Position numbers and translations under genes: made by a program. Of a stretch of DNA of 42,276 nt, positions 1 to 8,624 are shown one piece after another (the stretch's first letter is position 1; the number at the start of each line of letters is the position of its first letter). A model generated the notes under the pieces. That model did not search any database. It saw only the letters and a program-made list of their open reading frames with translations, and was not told the origin of the DNA. Source of the DNA: Fervidibacter sp032160945 (GTDB lineage: Bacteria; Armatimonadota; Fervidibacteria; Fervidibacterales; Fervidibacteraceae); the NCBI GenBank assembly GCA_032160945.1, contig JAVHTL010000007.1; one strand, 5' to 3'.

Positions 1-1011
1 TGGCGCAAAACTGTTTCTCCCTTGACAAAAATACCTGTTGCCCAATCTTGGTCAACTTGGATGTTCCCGTTGGGTGAATGGCAAGGATGGCAGCGATACT
101 ACCCCTACCCAATTCCGCCATCTTACTCGTCTTATCCATCACCTGCTGGCTATCAACCGCCCCCTTTGCCGTTTCGGCTTGAACTTCCAAGCGTGACAAA
201 TCTCGCAGTGACGCTGTTCGTTTATTTCGCGCTGATCGTCCCAATCAGTTATGCGCTTTTGCGCCGGAAGCGGGCTCTTGATTGGCACTGGTTCATTGCA
301 CCCGCTATTGCCACTGCTTTCGTTTTCGTCATCGGTCAAGCGACTTTGGGGTTGCATCATCTCGGAACTCAAAATTTGACTCGCGGCTTAATTGTCACCG
401 CTGCAGGTGAGCGAGATGCTTACTTGCTCGCTGGCACAACTTTGTTCATCCAACGCGCAGGCAACTATCTTCTGGATTTCGGTAATGCGGAAGGCGTGTT
501 CTCGCAAGTCCGAGATTACGGGAATTTCATGGGCGGGGTGACCCTTGAGACCCAAGATGGTGCAACAGTGTCAACAGTTTTGCGAGTTCCGAACTTGAGT
601 TTTCGCCTTTTCTACTTTGCAAAGCCAATCATCTTGCAAGGCAAAGTTGATGTCCAAGTCAAGCGTCAAGAGAACATGTTGCAAGTCACGATCACGAACC
701 AATTGCCTTTTGCTTTGAAGCAAGGTCAAATTCGGCTTGTGAGCGACAGGCAAGTGGCAAGTTATGAGCCTTGGCGCGGCGCTGTGTTTGAATACACGCC
801 AATCTCAACGACGCAACTGCAAGAATTAGCGCCGCGAGAAACTGCGACGGTGAATTTGCCCGTTCCCCGTTCACCAATCCGTCCGTCCTCGCAACTTCGC
901 CTTATCGTGACGGCTCAAGTTGAAGGCATAGACATTTCGCCGAACTTGAACACGCCATCACAGCGCAGGTCGTATGTTAGGCTTGAAGTTGTCCGAGCCG
1001 TAAAATGGTGA
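1..1011 (+). CDS. C-terminal part of a large membrane-anchored extracytoplasmic protein (5' end outside window)
   Basis: The frame is open from the first base, so this is the end of a longer gene; a TTG at 22 is available but nothing marks it as a real start. The visible part has a proline/tyrosine-rich stretch, then a transmembrane helix (around VYFALIVPISYALL), a short basic loop with RRKR, a second helix (IAPAIATAFVFVIG), and about 220 residues of beta-rich soluble sequence. This helix-RRKR-helix arrangement resembles the C-terminal membrane anchor of large bacterial surface or von Willebrand-like membrane proteins of the form 'GPLNYxxLRRxxR'; that is family memory, not proof. It is followed closely by purC on the same strand, but no functional link is evident. 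Function unknown. Confidence 0.6.
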   Translation, partial: WRKTVSPLTKIPVAQSWSTWMFPLGEWQGWQRYYPYPIPPSYSSYPSPAGYQPPPLPFRLELPSVTNLAVTLFVYFALIVPISYALLRRKRALDWHWFIAPAIATAFVFVIGQATLGLHHLGTQNLTRGLIVTAAGERDAYLLAGTTLFIQRAGNYLLDFGNAEGVFSQVRDYGNFMGGVTLETQDGATVSTVLRVPNLSFRLFYFAKPIILQGKVDVQVKRQENMLQVTITNQLPFALKQGQIRLVSDRQVASYEPWRGAVFEYTPISTTQLQELAPRETATVNLPVPRSPIRPSSQLRLIVTAQVEGIDISPNLNTPSQRRSYVRLEVVRAVKW

Positions 1012-1058
1012 GGAAAACAAATTCCCTTTGCATTAAACTTTGCTTCAAGGTGATGAGA

Positions 1059-1949
1059 ATGATTGTTCGCGAGACTAACTTGCAAGGCGAGGGCGTAAGG
1101 TTCGTCAAGCGTGGTAAAGTTCGCGACATTTACGAAGTTGACGGTCAACTTCTCATCGTCGCTACTGACCGCATCAGCGCCTTTGATGTTGTCATGCCGA
1201 CGCCAATTCCAGATAAAGGTCGCATCTTGAACAAGATGTCCGTTTTCTGGTTTGGTCGGACGAGAAACATTGTTCCAAACCACTTGCTCGGTTGGAAGGT
1301 TGAGGATTTGCCTGAACCCATTAAGCCCCACACCGATTTGCTTTGCGACCGATTTATGTTGGTCCGAAAGGCACAGGTTATCCCGATTGAATGCGTCGTT
1401 CGCGGTTACCTTTACGGCTCGGCTTGGAAGGACTACCAAGGGACAGGCGAAGTTTGCGGCATCAAATTGCCTTTGGGATTGAAGTTAGCGGAGAAATTGC
1501 CTGAACCGATTTTCACGCCCGCAACGAAGGCGCAAGTTGGGCACGACGAAAATATTGCTTTTGAACGGGTCGTTGATTTAGTCGGCAAAGAATTGGCAGA
1601 AAGGCTGAGAGACTTGAGCATCCAAATCTACCTGTTTGCAGCGAACCATGCCGAACAAAGAGGCATCATCTTAGCGGATACGAAATTTGAGTTCGGAATC
1701 ACTGATGACGGCGAATTGATTTTGATTGACGAAGTCTTGACCCCCGACAGTTCTCGCTTCTGGGACGCAACAACTTACGAGGTGGGCAAAACTCAAGACA
1801 ACTTTGATAAGCAATTTCTGCGCGATTACCTTGAAAGCATCAACTGGAACAAAGAGCCACCTGCCCCTGAACTTCCGCCCGATGTCGTTGCAAAAACGAG
1901 GGAACGCTACCTTGAAGCCTATAGGCGAATAACAGGCGAGGAACTGTGA
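1059..1949 (+). CDS. purC: Phosphoribosylaminoimidazole-succinocarboxamide synthase (SAICAR synthase)
   Basis: Cytoplasmic purine-synthesis enzyme that joins CAIR and aspartate using ATP to give SAICAR. The protein of about 296 residues has the hallmarks of the longer PurC form: the N-terminal GKVRDIYEV strand, ATDRISAFDVVMP, the RGYLYGSAWKDY segment, ILADTKFEFG, and the DEVLTPDSSRFWD signature near the C-terminus. Several in-frame ATGs exist. I chose 1059 because AAGG at 1047-1050 sits 8 bases upstream; an ATG at 1053 is too close to that site and one at 1005 would overlap the previous gene. No other purine gene is in the window. Confidence 0.95.
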   Translation: MIVRETNLQGEGVRFVKRGKVRDIYEVDGQLLIVATDRISAFDVVMPTPIPDKGRILNKMSVFWFGRTRNIVPNHLLGWKVEDLPEPIKPHTDLLCDRFMLVRKAQVIPIECVVRGYLYGSAWKDYQGTGEVCGIKLPLGLKLAEKLPEPIFTPATKAQVGHDENIAFERVVDLVGKELAERLRDLSIQIYLFAANHAEQRGIILADTKFEFGITDDGELILIDEVLTPDSSRFWDATTYEVGKTQDNFDKQFLRDYLESINWNKEPPAPELPPDVVAKTRERYLEAYRRITGEEL

Positions 1950-2011
1950 AGAGGCTCCGGTGCAGCAAAAGCGAAAAACTTTTTGCGGAAATTACTCCGA
2001 AAGGGTAAATT

Positions 2012-2743
2012 TTAACGAAGTCGCAATTTCAGCGCCATAGCGTTTTGGACAGCGTAGGCATTAACATCGTTGTTGAAGTATGCAAAAACTTTCAACCCTT
2101 GTTTCTGCCACTGCCGAATTTTCTCCGCCCACCATTCAAGTTCCTCGTCGGGAAAACAACCCGCATAAAGTCCGTCCCAACCATGAAAGCGAAGATAAAC
2201 AAAGGGTGCTGTCACGAAATTGGCAAGTTCTTTTGGGATTGTCGGAACAATGGGAACACAGTGAGCGACTTTGAATTGCCTCAAAACACGCCAGACATTT
2301 TCGTCTTGCCACCATGAAAAATGGCGCAATTCAACAGCGTAGGAGAGAGATGATGGCAATGTCCGCAGGAAACTTGAAAGCCTTTCAGGGTCGGATTTCA
2401 AGTTAGGAGGCAACTGCCACAAAACCACCGCTAATTTATCGCCCAAACCTTTAACGGCTGCGAAGAACCGTTTCAAAGCATCGCCGATATCACGCAACTT
2501 TTTCATGTGGGTGATGAACCTTGAACCTTTAACGGCAAAAACGAACCCGTCAGGTGTTTCACGACGCCAACGCTCAAAGGTCTGTCGCTTAGGCAGACGA
2601 TAGAAAGAGTTGTTGACTTCAACAGTGTCAAAGTTTTGAGCGTAAAAACTGAGCCATTTGTCTGCAGGCAAATCTGGAGGATAAAAACGCTTGCGCCAGT
2701 GCTGGTAAACCCAGCCTGATGTTCCTATCCTGACTGACGACAT
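2012..2743 (-). CDS. DUF72 (YecE-like) TIM-barrel protein
   Basis: About 243 residues. It opens with the family signature RIGTSGWVYQHWR and continues with FYPPDLPADKWLSFYA, FDTVEVNNSFYRLP and the FAVKGSRFITH segment, all typical of DUF72 proteins. C-terminal motifs PFVYLRFHGWDGLYAG and VFAYFNND also fit. The family has a TIM-barrel fold of unsettled biochemical role. The ATG at 2743 was chosen over a GTG at 2752 because GGTGA lies just upstream. The gene stands 20 bases downstream of the isomerase-like gene on the same strand, so the two may be co-transcribed. Family assignment is firm; function is not. Confidence 0.9.
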   Translation of the reverse strand: MSSVRIGTSGWVYQHWRKRFYPPDLPADKWLSFYAQNFDTVEVNNSFYRLPKRQTFERWRRETPDGFVFAVKGSRFITHMKKLRDIGDALKRFFAAVKGLGDKLAVVLWQLPPNLKSDPERLSSFLRTLPSSLSYAVELRHFSWWQDENVWRVLRQFKVAHCVPIVPTIPKELANFVTAPFVYLRFHGWDGLYAGCFPDEELEWWAEKIRQWQKQGLKVFAYFNNDVNAYAVQNAMALKLRLR

Positions 2744-2763
2744 TGCAATCACCGCAAAAACGG

Positions 2764-3573
2764 TTAGCCAACTTCTGCTATGACCTTTTTAATGAACTCA
2801 AGGGATTTTTGGATGCCGGGCAATGGGTCTTTTGGCTCTAACTCATACTCAAGCATAAATGCTCCCTTGAAACCGACATCTTTTAGAGCCTTGACGAAGC
2901 CACGAATGTCCAAAATTCCTGTGCCAATTGCGACATCATGCTTTTGCTCGTTGACATCCTTCAGATGGACGCCATAGATGCGTTTTCCGATTTTGCTGAC
3001 TGCTTCAACTATGTTGTCGCCAGCGCGAGCGCCATGCCCAGTGTCGTAGCAAAGCCCAATCTTTTCATGATGTCCTTGAATTGCTTTCACAACGCTGTCA
3101 ACACCAGGGTAACGACTTTTCGGTCCGTGATTGTGGATGGCGATGTAGATGCCATACTCATCAACGAGTTTGTCCAATAGGTCAAAACTTTCAGGCTCAG
3201 GGTCTGCGGTCAAAACCTCAATGCCCATCATTTTGGCGAATTCAAAAACTCGCCTTAGCGGGCTTTCATCTCTGCCCATGCCGACAACACCGTAGGCGAT
3301 GATTTTGACACCGTGTTCGTCAAGGATTTTCTTAGCCTCCTTTGCTCGTTCAATGGGCAAGTGACCAGGAAATGCTTCAAAGTAGGTCAAACCCAGTTGC
3401 TTAATTGTTGCGACAGCCTTGTCAAAGGGCATCGTTCGCAGCGAGTAACTTTGCAGCCCAAGTTTCCACTCCATCTTCCTCTTCGCCTCCTTTTGTTCTG
3501 TCCGTGCAACATTTGTGACCGTCAGCAAAGTTCCCAATGTTCGCTGCAAAAAACTCCTTCTTGTCTGCTTCAT
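2764..3573 (-). CDS. Sugar phosphate isomerase/epimerase family protein with Tat-type leader
   Basis: A xylose-isomerase-like TIM barrel of about 269 residues. The N-terminus MKQTRRSFLQ carries a twin-arginine (Tat) motif followed by a short hydrophobic run, so the protein is probably exported folded. Candidate metal ligands are the IHNHG segment (about 145-149), D177 in CYDTGH, H203 in VHLKD and E242 in LEYE. The first ligand position is His/Asn rather than the usual Glu. The ATG at 3573 is preferred over one at 3591 because AAGGGGG lies 8 bases upstream and the Tat motif then sits at residues 4-9. The substrate cannot be read from sequence; such proteins usually act on sugars or polyols. 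Confidence 0.85.
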   Translation of the reverse strand: MKQTRRSFLQRTLGTLLTVTNVARTEQKEAKRKMEWKLGLQSYSLRTMPFDKAVATIKQLGLTYFEAFPGHLPIERAKEAKKILDEHGVKIIAYGVVGMGRDESPLRRVFEFAKMMGIEVLTADPEPESFDLLDKLVDEYGIYIAIHNHGPKSRYPGVDSVVKAIQGHHEKIGLCYDTGHGARAGDNIVEAVSKIGKRIYGVHLKDVNEQKHDVAIGTGILDIRGFVKALKDVGFKGAFMLEYELEPKDPLPGIQKSLEFIKKVIAEVG

Positions 3574-3643
3574 TTTTTCTGCCCCCTTCATTTCGGAGCA
3601 AATTTTATTTTGCCACTTCGTTTCAAACCTGTTGGCTTAGCCT

Positions 3644-4708
3644 CTAACCTTTCTGCGCTATGCGTCTGAACTCTTCAATCTTAAGGACATCACCCATGAC
3701 AATGAGTGACATGCCTCCAAGCAATTCCAAGTCGGCTTTTGGATTATAGGTCAACTTTCCGTCTCTCGTTTGGTAAGCGAGCACCAAAATATCCCACTGC
3801 TGAGGCAACTTTAACTCGGACAACTTTTTCCCAACCAAAGATGACGATGGGGCAATGGAAACTTCTTCAACTCTCAGAGTTAATTCTTTTTGGCGCAACA
3901 TTTGATCCAAGAAACTGACCGCAGCGGGTCGCACCATCAAAGAAGCCATCCTCAACCCGCCGATCGTTTCTGGTAAGACAACTTCATCTGCTCCCGCTTT
4001 GAGCATCTTATCAATGACCGAAGGATGAGTGCCACGAGCAATTATGCGCAGGTTGGGGTTAAGGGAACGAGCGGTGATGACAAGGAAAAGGTTTTCGTGG
4101 TCATTGCCCAAGGCTGCCAGCAAACCTGAAGCCCGTTCTATGCCAGCAGCCATCAAAATTGTTTCCTCTGTCGCATCTCCAATCAGGTAAGGGACATTCA
4201 ACTCTCGCCCGATAGCGGTGACCTTTTCAGCGTCTTGGTCAATGATAACGACCTGTCGTTGCGTTTGAATTAACTCACGAACTATGACTTCCCCGACACG
4301 ACCTGCACCGCAAACGATGTAATGGTTGCTCATCTTTGCAATCTCCTTTTCCATGCGCCATCGCCCCCATGCACCTTGAATGGTGCCTTCAAGTAGAAAG
4401 ATGGAGAAATTCGTCAAGGCGTAAAAAAGCACGCCAACGCCACTTAGTATAAGCAGAACCGAAAAAATCCTCCCAGCCTCAGTTTGCGCTACTGGGATAA
4501 CTTCGCCGTAGCCAACAGTGGAGAGGGTAATCATTGTCATGTAGAAGCATTCAAGCAGGTTTGAAGGTTGTCCAAGCAAGTGACCGAGCAAAAAATATCC
4601 CAGCGTTCCTACCAAAATGAAAATTGCCAACGCTGCTCCGACATGGACAAACTGTTTGAAAATTTGTTCCAAACTTAGCACTGCCAACCACCAACCTAAT
4701 TTTGCCAA
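3644..4708 (-). CDS. MthK-like two-TM potassium channel with RCK (TrkA-N/TrkA-C) domains
   Basis: 354 residues. Two membrane helices (about 20-45 and 80-107) bracket a pore loop with the selectivity filter TVGYGE at 64-69, the K+ channel signature. A Rossmann RCK domain follows from about 128 (YIVCGAGRVGE at 130-140) and a TrkA-C domain occupies about 270-350 (SSSLVGKKLSELKLP). This is the standard layout of a ligand-gated prokaryotic K+ channel, in which the cytoplasmic RCK ring senses Ca2+ or nucleotides. The start ATG at 4708 places the first helix correctly. It is divergently transcribed from the moeB-like gene across an 85-base gap. Confidence 0.92.
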   Translation of the reverse strand: MAKLGWWLAVLSLEQIFKQFVHVGAALAIFILVGTLGYFLLGHLLGQPSNLLECFYMTMITLSTVGYGEVIPVAQTEAGRIFSVLLILSGVGVLFYALTNFSIFLLEGTIQGAWGRWRMEKEIAKMSNHYIVCGAGRVGEVIVRELIQTQRQVVIIDQDAEKVTAIGRELNVPYLIGDATEETILMAAGIERASGLLAALGNDHENLFLVITARSLNPNLRIIARGTHPSVIDKMLKAGADEVVLPETIGGLRMASLMVRPAAVSFLDQMLRQKELTLRVEEVSIAPSSSLVGKKLSELKLPQQWDILVLAYQTRDGKLTYNPKADLELLGGMSLIVMGDVLKIEEFRRIAQKG

Positions 4709-4721
4709 CGGTTTATGTGCC

Positions 4722-4750
4722 TTGACTTCTCAAATCATCAATGCCAAAAT
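4722..4750 (+). promoter_or_regulatory. Candidate sigma70-type promoter for the moeB-like gene
   Basis: TTGACT at 4722-4727 and CAAAAT at 4745-4750 are separated by 17 bases, matching 5/6 and 4/6 of the consensus. They lie about 45 bases before the GTG start, in the short divergent region between the K+ channel and the adenylyltransferase. Seen by eye only. Confidence 0.35.
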
Positions 4751-4793
4751 TTTCGTGCCCAAAAGTCGGCTTTGAAACTCGGAGGGATGAAAT

Positions 4794-5972
4794 GTGATTG
4801 ATGTCTCACAGGTTCGCTTGACCAATGAACAAATTTTTCGCTACTCTCGCCACCTAATACTGCCTGAGGTTGGTATGATGGGGCAAAAGAAATTGAGGGC
4901 TGCCAGCGTGCTCATCATCGGCGCTGGCGGTCTTGGTTGCCCCATATCCCTTTACTTGACCGCTGCTGGAGTTGGGCGAATAGGTTTGGTTGACTTTGAT
5001 GTCGTTGACCGAACAAATTTGCAACGGCAAATCCTTTACGGCGAAAGTGTTGTGGGCGTTCCGAAAGTTGAGGCTGCTGCCGAAAGGCTGAAGGACTTGA
5101 ACCCCGATGTTGAAATTGAGACTTACCCAATGAGGTTGACATCGGAGAACGGACTCCAAATTATGAGCGACTACGACATCATCATTGACGGAACCGACAA
5201 CTTCCCCACAAGATACTTGACAAACGATGCATCAGTGATTTTGGGCAAGCCTTACATCTACGGAAGCATCTTTCGGTTTGAGGGACAGGTATCAGTCTTC
5301 CTGTCTCGTCCCTTTAACGGGTTTGACCGAGGACCTTGCTATCGCTGCTTGTTCCCTGCACCGCCACCACCGGGGGCTGTTCCAAGTTGCGCTGAAGGTG
5401 GCGTTTTGGGAGTTTTGCCAGGGATTGTTGGTGCAATTCAAGCGACAGAAGCCATCAAGTTGATCGTCGGCATTGGTGAACCCCTTATCGGCAGATTGAT
5501 GCTCATTGACACTTTGCGCATGGACTTTCGCACCGTCAAAATCCGAAGAAATCCTAACTGCCCTGTTTGTGGCGATAACCCTACAATTCGCGAGTTGATT
5601 GACTATGAAGAATTCTGCGGGTTGGGAAGGGGCGAAGTTGAAGAGAGCAATGAAATTTTCATCACCCCTCACGAATTGAAAGCGAAAATTGACTCAGGTG
5701 AGCGAATCTTACTTTTGGATGTGCGTGAACCCGAAGAGTTAGAAATCTCTGAGTTTACGCACCCATACAAACACATACCTGCCGACGACTTACCCGAAAG
5801 AATTAACGAACTTGACTTAACGACAGACATAGTGATTTTTTGCCGCAACGACATAAGAAGCCGATACGCCTTCCAACTACTCAAACGGATGGGATTTAAC
5901 AGGGTGAAGGTGTTGAAAGGCGGAATAAACGCTTGGTCGCAGGAAATTGACCCTTCAGTGCCACAGTATTGA
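4794..5972 (+). CDS. moeB: ThiF/MoeB-type adenylyltransferase fused to a C-terminal rhodanese domain (MoeZ/MoeBR-like)
   Basis: 392 residues. The E1-like domain shows RYSRHLILPEVG at 16-27, the nucleotide-binding GAGGLG at 43-48, the DNLQRQ-type helix (TNLQRQ), IDGTDNFPTRY, and two zinc-binding CxxC pairs (C182/C185 and C256/C259). A rhodanese domain follows (about 285-390) with DVREPEE and active-site Cys350 in the loop CRNDIRS. Such fusions adenylate the C-terminal glycine of a ubiquitin-like sulfur carrier (MoaD, ThiS or CysO) and load sulfur on it for molybdopterin, thiamine or cysteine synthesis. No carrier gene is nearby, so the pathway is unresolved. The start is GTG, 7 bases after GGAGGG at 4781-4786. 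Confidence 0.88.
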   Translation: MIDVSQVRLTNEQIFRYSRHLILPEVGMMGQKKLRAASVLIIGAGGLGCPISLYLTAAGVGRIGLVDFDVVDRTNLQRQILYGESVVGVPKVEAAAERLKDLNPDVEIETYPMRLTSENGLQIMSDYDIIIDGTDNFPTRYLTNDASVILGKPYIYGSIFRFEGQVSVFLSRPFNGFDRGPCYRCLFPAPPPPGAVPSCAEGGVLGVLPGIVGAIQATEAIKLIVGIGEPLIGRLMLIDTLRMDFRTVKIRRNPNCPVCGDNPTIRELIDYEEFCGLGRGEVEESNEIFITPHELKAKIDSGERILLLDVREPEELEISEFTHPYKHIPADDLPERINELDLTTDIVIFCRNDIRSRYAFQLLKRMGFNRVKVLKGGINAWSQEIDPSVPQY

Positions 5973-5992
5973 ACTTAGCAGTTTCGCAGCGG

Positions 5993-6940
5993 TCAACTTT
6001 CTTTTTCGTGGCATTGGACTGAATTGGCAATTTGCTCCCACAATGTTTCGTGCTCTTTTGAGATGAGACCTAAGGCAAGGTAAATTCGGTTACTCTGTTC
6101 ACATTGCCAAATCCAGCCACGAAATTGCGGGAAAGGAGTTCCTGTTCTTATCTGCCGCAAGAAGACATGAAGCGGGCTTTTGGCTCGCTTGTCTTTACCC
6201 GTTAAGTTCATTCCATCGTGCCCGTGCAAACTTTCAGTGCGGTAGTAGATGTCAAATCGCTCAACAATCTCTTTGCCCAGCACTTCAACGGCGAATTCTT
6301 CCAACTTTTTGTCTTTGAGCAAAACCGATGCTGGACCGTAACGACCGACGCTCATCTCATACTCGCCCTGACGGAACACGAACCTGATTTTTCCGGGCAT
6401 CATTTCGCTTTTTGACAAGTTCCAACCCTTCGGCGCTTCAAACCTCAGCCCGTAAACTGACCAGATTTCCCAATCGCCCTCGGCGTGGTCGGAAAGCGAT
6501 GAGAAGACTTGCCTTGCCCATTCCTTAACGGGCTCATGCTCGTATCCAACGACTTGGGCGACAAGGGCTCGTCTGCAATCCTCGCAAAACCACATCATCC
6601 CGTAGCCGACCATGTTTGACTCCCACATGAAGTCTCGGACATTGCGCTTGACTTGCCTTCGGCTGACGATGTGGATGTTTTTGCGGATGGTGACAGGGTT
6701 GCCCTTCTTGCGAAGCATCTGCTCAAGGCTCTTGAGGTAATGCTCAACTTGCTCGTCTAAAATGACCCGACCTGCGGAAACGAGCGTCCATTGAATTTCG
6801 CACCTCAGCACCCCATCTTCTTCAAAGCGAATGTAGCCATCAAACCTGTTGCCTTTCGCGTGCACCAAATCCCAATTTTCGGGCACATTGAATGTCAAGC
6901 CCATCCAACCGATGAATTGAAGTCCTTGAGTTGCAGGCAT
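5993..6940 (-). CDS. Unrecognised protein with two related halves
   Basis: 315 residues, no signal peptide or membrane helix, not a family I recognise. The two halves look alike: residues about 9-45 contain W-x-GLTFNVPENWDL followed by GYIRF, and residues about 155-195 contain WSVYGLRFEAPKGWNL followed by KIRFVF. This suggests a tandem duplication of one domain of roughly 150 residues. The first half includes a CEDCRR pair of cysteines (about 118-121). The ATG at 6940 is supported by AAGGTGAG about 6 bases upstream. It lies 62 bases downstream of the antiporter gene on the same strand and could be part of that unit. Function unknown. Confidence 0.75.
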   Translation of the reverse strand: MPATQGLQFIGWMGLTFNVPENWDLVHAKGNRFDGYIRFEEDGVLRCEIQWTLVSAGRVILDEQVEHYLKSLEQMLRKKGNPVTIRKNIHIVSRRQVKRNVRDFMWESNMVGYGMMWFCEDCRRALVAQVVGYEHEPVKEWARQVFSSLSDHAEGDWEIWSVYGLRFEAPKGWNLSKSEMMPGKIRFVFRQGEYEMSVGRYGPASVLLKDKKLEEFAVEVLGKEIVERFDIYYRTESLHGHDGMNLTGKDKRAKSPLHVFLRQIRTGTPFPQFRGWIWQCEQSNRIYLALGLISKEHETLWEQIANSVQCHEKES

Positions 6941-7002
6941 AAGTGCTCACCTTCGTCGGCAACGGTTTTGGTCGTGCGGAACCGATTACATCAGTATCTC
7001 GC

Positions 7003-8136
7003 TTACGCTGACCGTTCAGCAATTTTGCCTGCAACAGCGAGCGCAATCAAGCCCGCAACGATGCTTGCGATGACGAACCAACTGAGCGCTTCCTGCCAAA
7101 CTGTAGGCAGGACATTTTTGCCTATGAAGAGGGCGATAATGGAGAACTCGCCGCGAACCCAAAGGCTCAAAAGTAACCTGATGCGTGCCCTTTTGCGCAA
7201 ATTGTCAATGATGCCTGAGGACCAAGCGGTGATGGTCTTCGTGATTGAGCCGAAAAGCAAAAGCCCTAACCCCAAAATCGCTCCCCAGAGCGAAATCTTA
7301 AGGGGCGATTGAAGCCCGAAAGTGAAAAAGAACGCGGCTGTGCCCAACTCGCGCAAAAGATGCAACCTCTGTTCAAGTTCCTCCCGGTCCCTCGTGCCGC
7401 TGAAAAGCAAACCAGCCAAGAACGCACCAAGCGCTTCCGATAAATGAAGCAAGTGTGCGAATGTGCTCACCAAAACGATGATGCTAAGGGTCAATATGTT
7501 GTCAAGTTCTGTTGGGACCCGTTCAAACAAAATCTCAAGAAACCTTGTCAGCACCACCGATGCAACCAACATTATCGCAATGAAAGCGAAAGCGGTTGCG
7601 ATGTTCACCCAACTAAATTCGGTTCCTGTCAAGCCCGAAGCGATCGCAAGCAGTGCAACGATTGCCAAATCCTCACCGACCAGAACCCAAACGATCGTTT
7701 CCGTCTCGGGATTCGCGAGCCTACGAAATTGAAGCAAAGCGCTGATCGTTATTGCCGAACTGGTTGGGTAAAGAGCCATCGCAATAATGAAAGAGGTTGG
7801 TAGCGGCAAACCCAAGAGCCAGAGCGCTAAGAGTGGCAAAAAGAAGTTAAGGGCGAGATCAATTGCAGTGATGAGCAACCTTTTCGGAGAAGCCAAAAGC
7901 CTACGCCAATCAAACTCCATGCCGAGAAAGAACAAAAGCAACATCACGCCGATGCTGCTGAGCAGAACGAGCGATGGGAAGGGGCGAAGCAGCGGTTGAG
8001 CCATTAGACCTGTGAACAAGTAGCCAAGCAAGATGGGAAATCGCAAAAAGCGAGCGATAAAACCGCCGAAGGAAATAAGAACGAGTGCGAGTGCGAAACC
8101 TGCAAGTTCTCGCTCTAAAACTCCATTCCCACCCAT
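7003..8136 (-). CDS. khtU: CPA2-family cation:proton antiporter (KhtU-like)
   Basis: About 377 residues, almost wholly hydrophobic, with some 11-13 predicted membrane segments. It shows features of the Kef/CPA2 family: LRFPILLGYLFTGLM near the start, SIGVMLLLFFLGMEFDW, MALYPTSSAITISALLQ, VLVGEDLAIVALLAIASG and EALGAFLAGLLFSG. There is no cytoplasmic TrkA-N domain; the regulatory part is encoded separately by the gene immediately upstream, as in the KhtTU K+/H+ antiporter. I placed the start at ATG 8136; an alternative TTG at 8145 would overlap the khtT stop by 4 bases. Either way the two genes are translationally coupled. Confidence 0.88.
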   Translation of the reverse strand: MGGNGVLERELAGFALALVLISFGGFIARFLRFPILLGYLFTGLMAQPLLRPFPSLVLLSSIGVMLLLFFLGMEFDWRRLLASPKRLLITAIDLALNFFLPLLALWLLGLPLPTSFIIAMALYPTSSAITISALLQFRRLANPETETIVWVLVGEDLAIVALLAIASGLTGTEFSWVNIATAFAFIAIMLVASVVLTRFLEILFERVPTELDNILTLSIIVLVSTFAHLLHLSEALGAFLAGLLFSGTRDREELEQRLHLLRELGTAAFFFTFGLQSPLKISLWGAILGLGLLLFGSITKTITAWSSGIIDNLRKRARIRLLLSLWVRGEFSIIALFIGKNVLPTVWQEALSWFVIASIVAGLIALAVAGKIAERSA

Positions 8137-8141
8137 CTCGT

Positions 8142-8624
8142 TCAAGCCACCCTGAAAGTTTCTTGAAACCTTCTCATTTGCTCGCCAGTTCCGACAAGCA
8201 AGAGCAGGTCCCCCGCTTCCAGTCTCTCATTGGGGTCTGGATTTGGGATGATTTTTTCGCCCCGTTTTATTGCAATCACTGAAACGCCGGTTCGCTTGCG
8301 AATTTGCAACTCCGCGATTGTGTGAGAGGAAAGAGGTGAACCTTCAGCAACTGTCAACCAGTCAAGCACTAAACCGCGAAGCACCAACTCCGCTTGATGC
8401 AAAGGTGTCGGTTCATAAGCAGCACCGCCCAAAATCATAGCCACTTCTCTCGCTTCAGAATCGGTCAACGAAATCTCCGCACAGGGTTCATCTTCGTCGC
8501 GCCGAAACAAAAACAATTCCCGCTCACCAGTCACATGGACGATGACAACAAGTTCGTCGCCAGATTGAAGGGAGATAGCGAACTTTTTGCCGACCCCAGG
8601 CAAACTCGTTTCCTTGACTTTCAT
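8142..8624 (-). CDS. khtT: KhtT-like regulatory subunit with TrkA-C domain
   Basis: 160 residues. The N-terminal half has the KhtT pattern (LPGVGKKFAISL, then GERELFLFRRDEDEP, then LTDSEAREVAMILGGAAYEP), and the C-terminal half (about 85-158) is a TrkA-C/RCK-C domain with GSPLSSHTIAEL, GVSVIAIKRG and LEAGDLLLLVGTGEQ. In the known KhtTU system this cytoplasmic subunit gates the antiporter KhtU. The ATG at 8624 follows GGAGGG by about 10 bases. The adjacent antiporter gene makes the assignment strong, though the transported ion (K+ or Na+) is not proven by sequence. Confidence 0.88.
   Translation of the reverse strand: MKVKETSLPGVGKKFAISLQSGDELVVIVHVTGERELFLFRRDEDEPCAEISLTDSEAREVAMILGGAAYEPTPLHQAELVLRGLVLDWLTVAEGSPLSSHTIAELQIRKRTGVSVIAIKRGEKIIPNPDPNERLEAGDLLLLVGTGEQMRRFQETFRVA

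Noticed and set aside
1950..2011. Possible terminator after purC (GCAAAA pairing with TTTTGC)
   Set aside because: The stem is short and A/T-only apart from its base and is not followed by a clear T-run; too weak to list.
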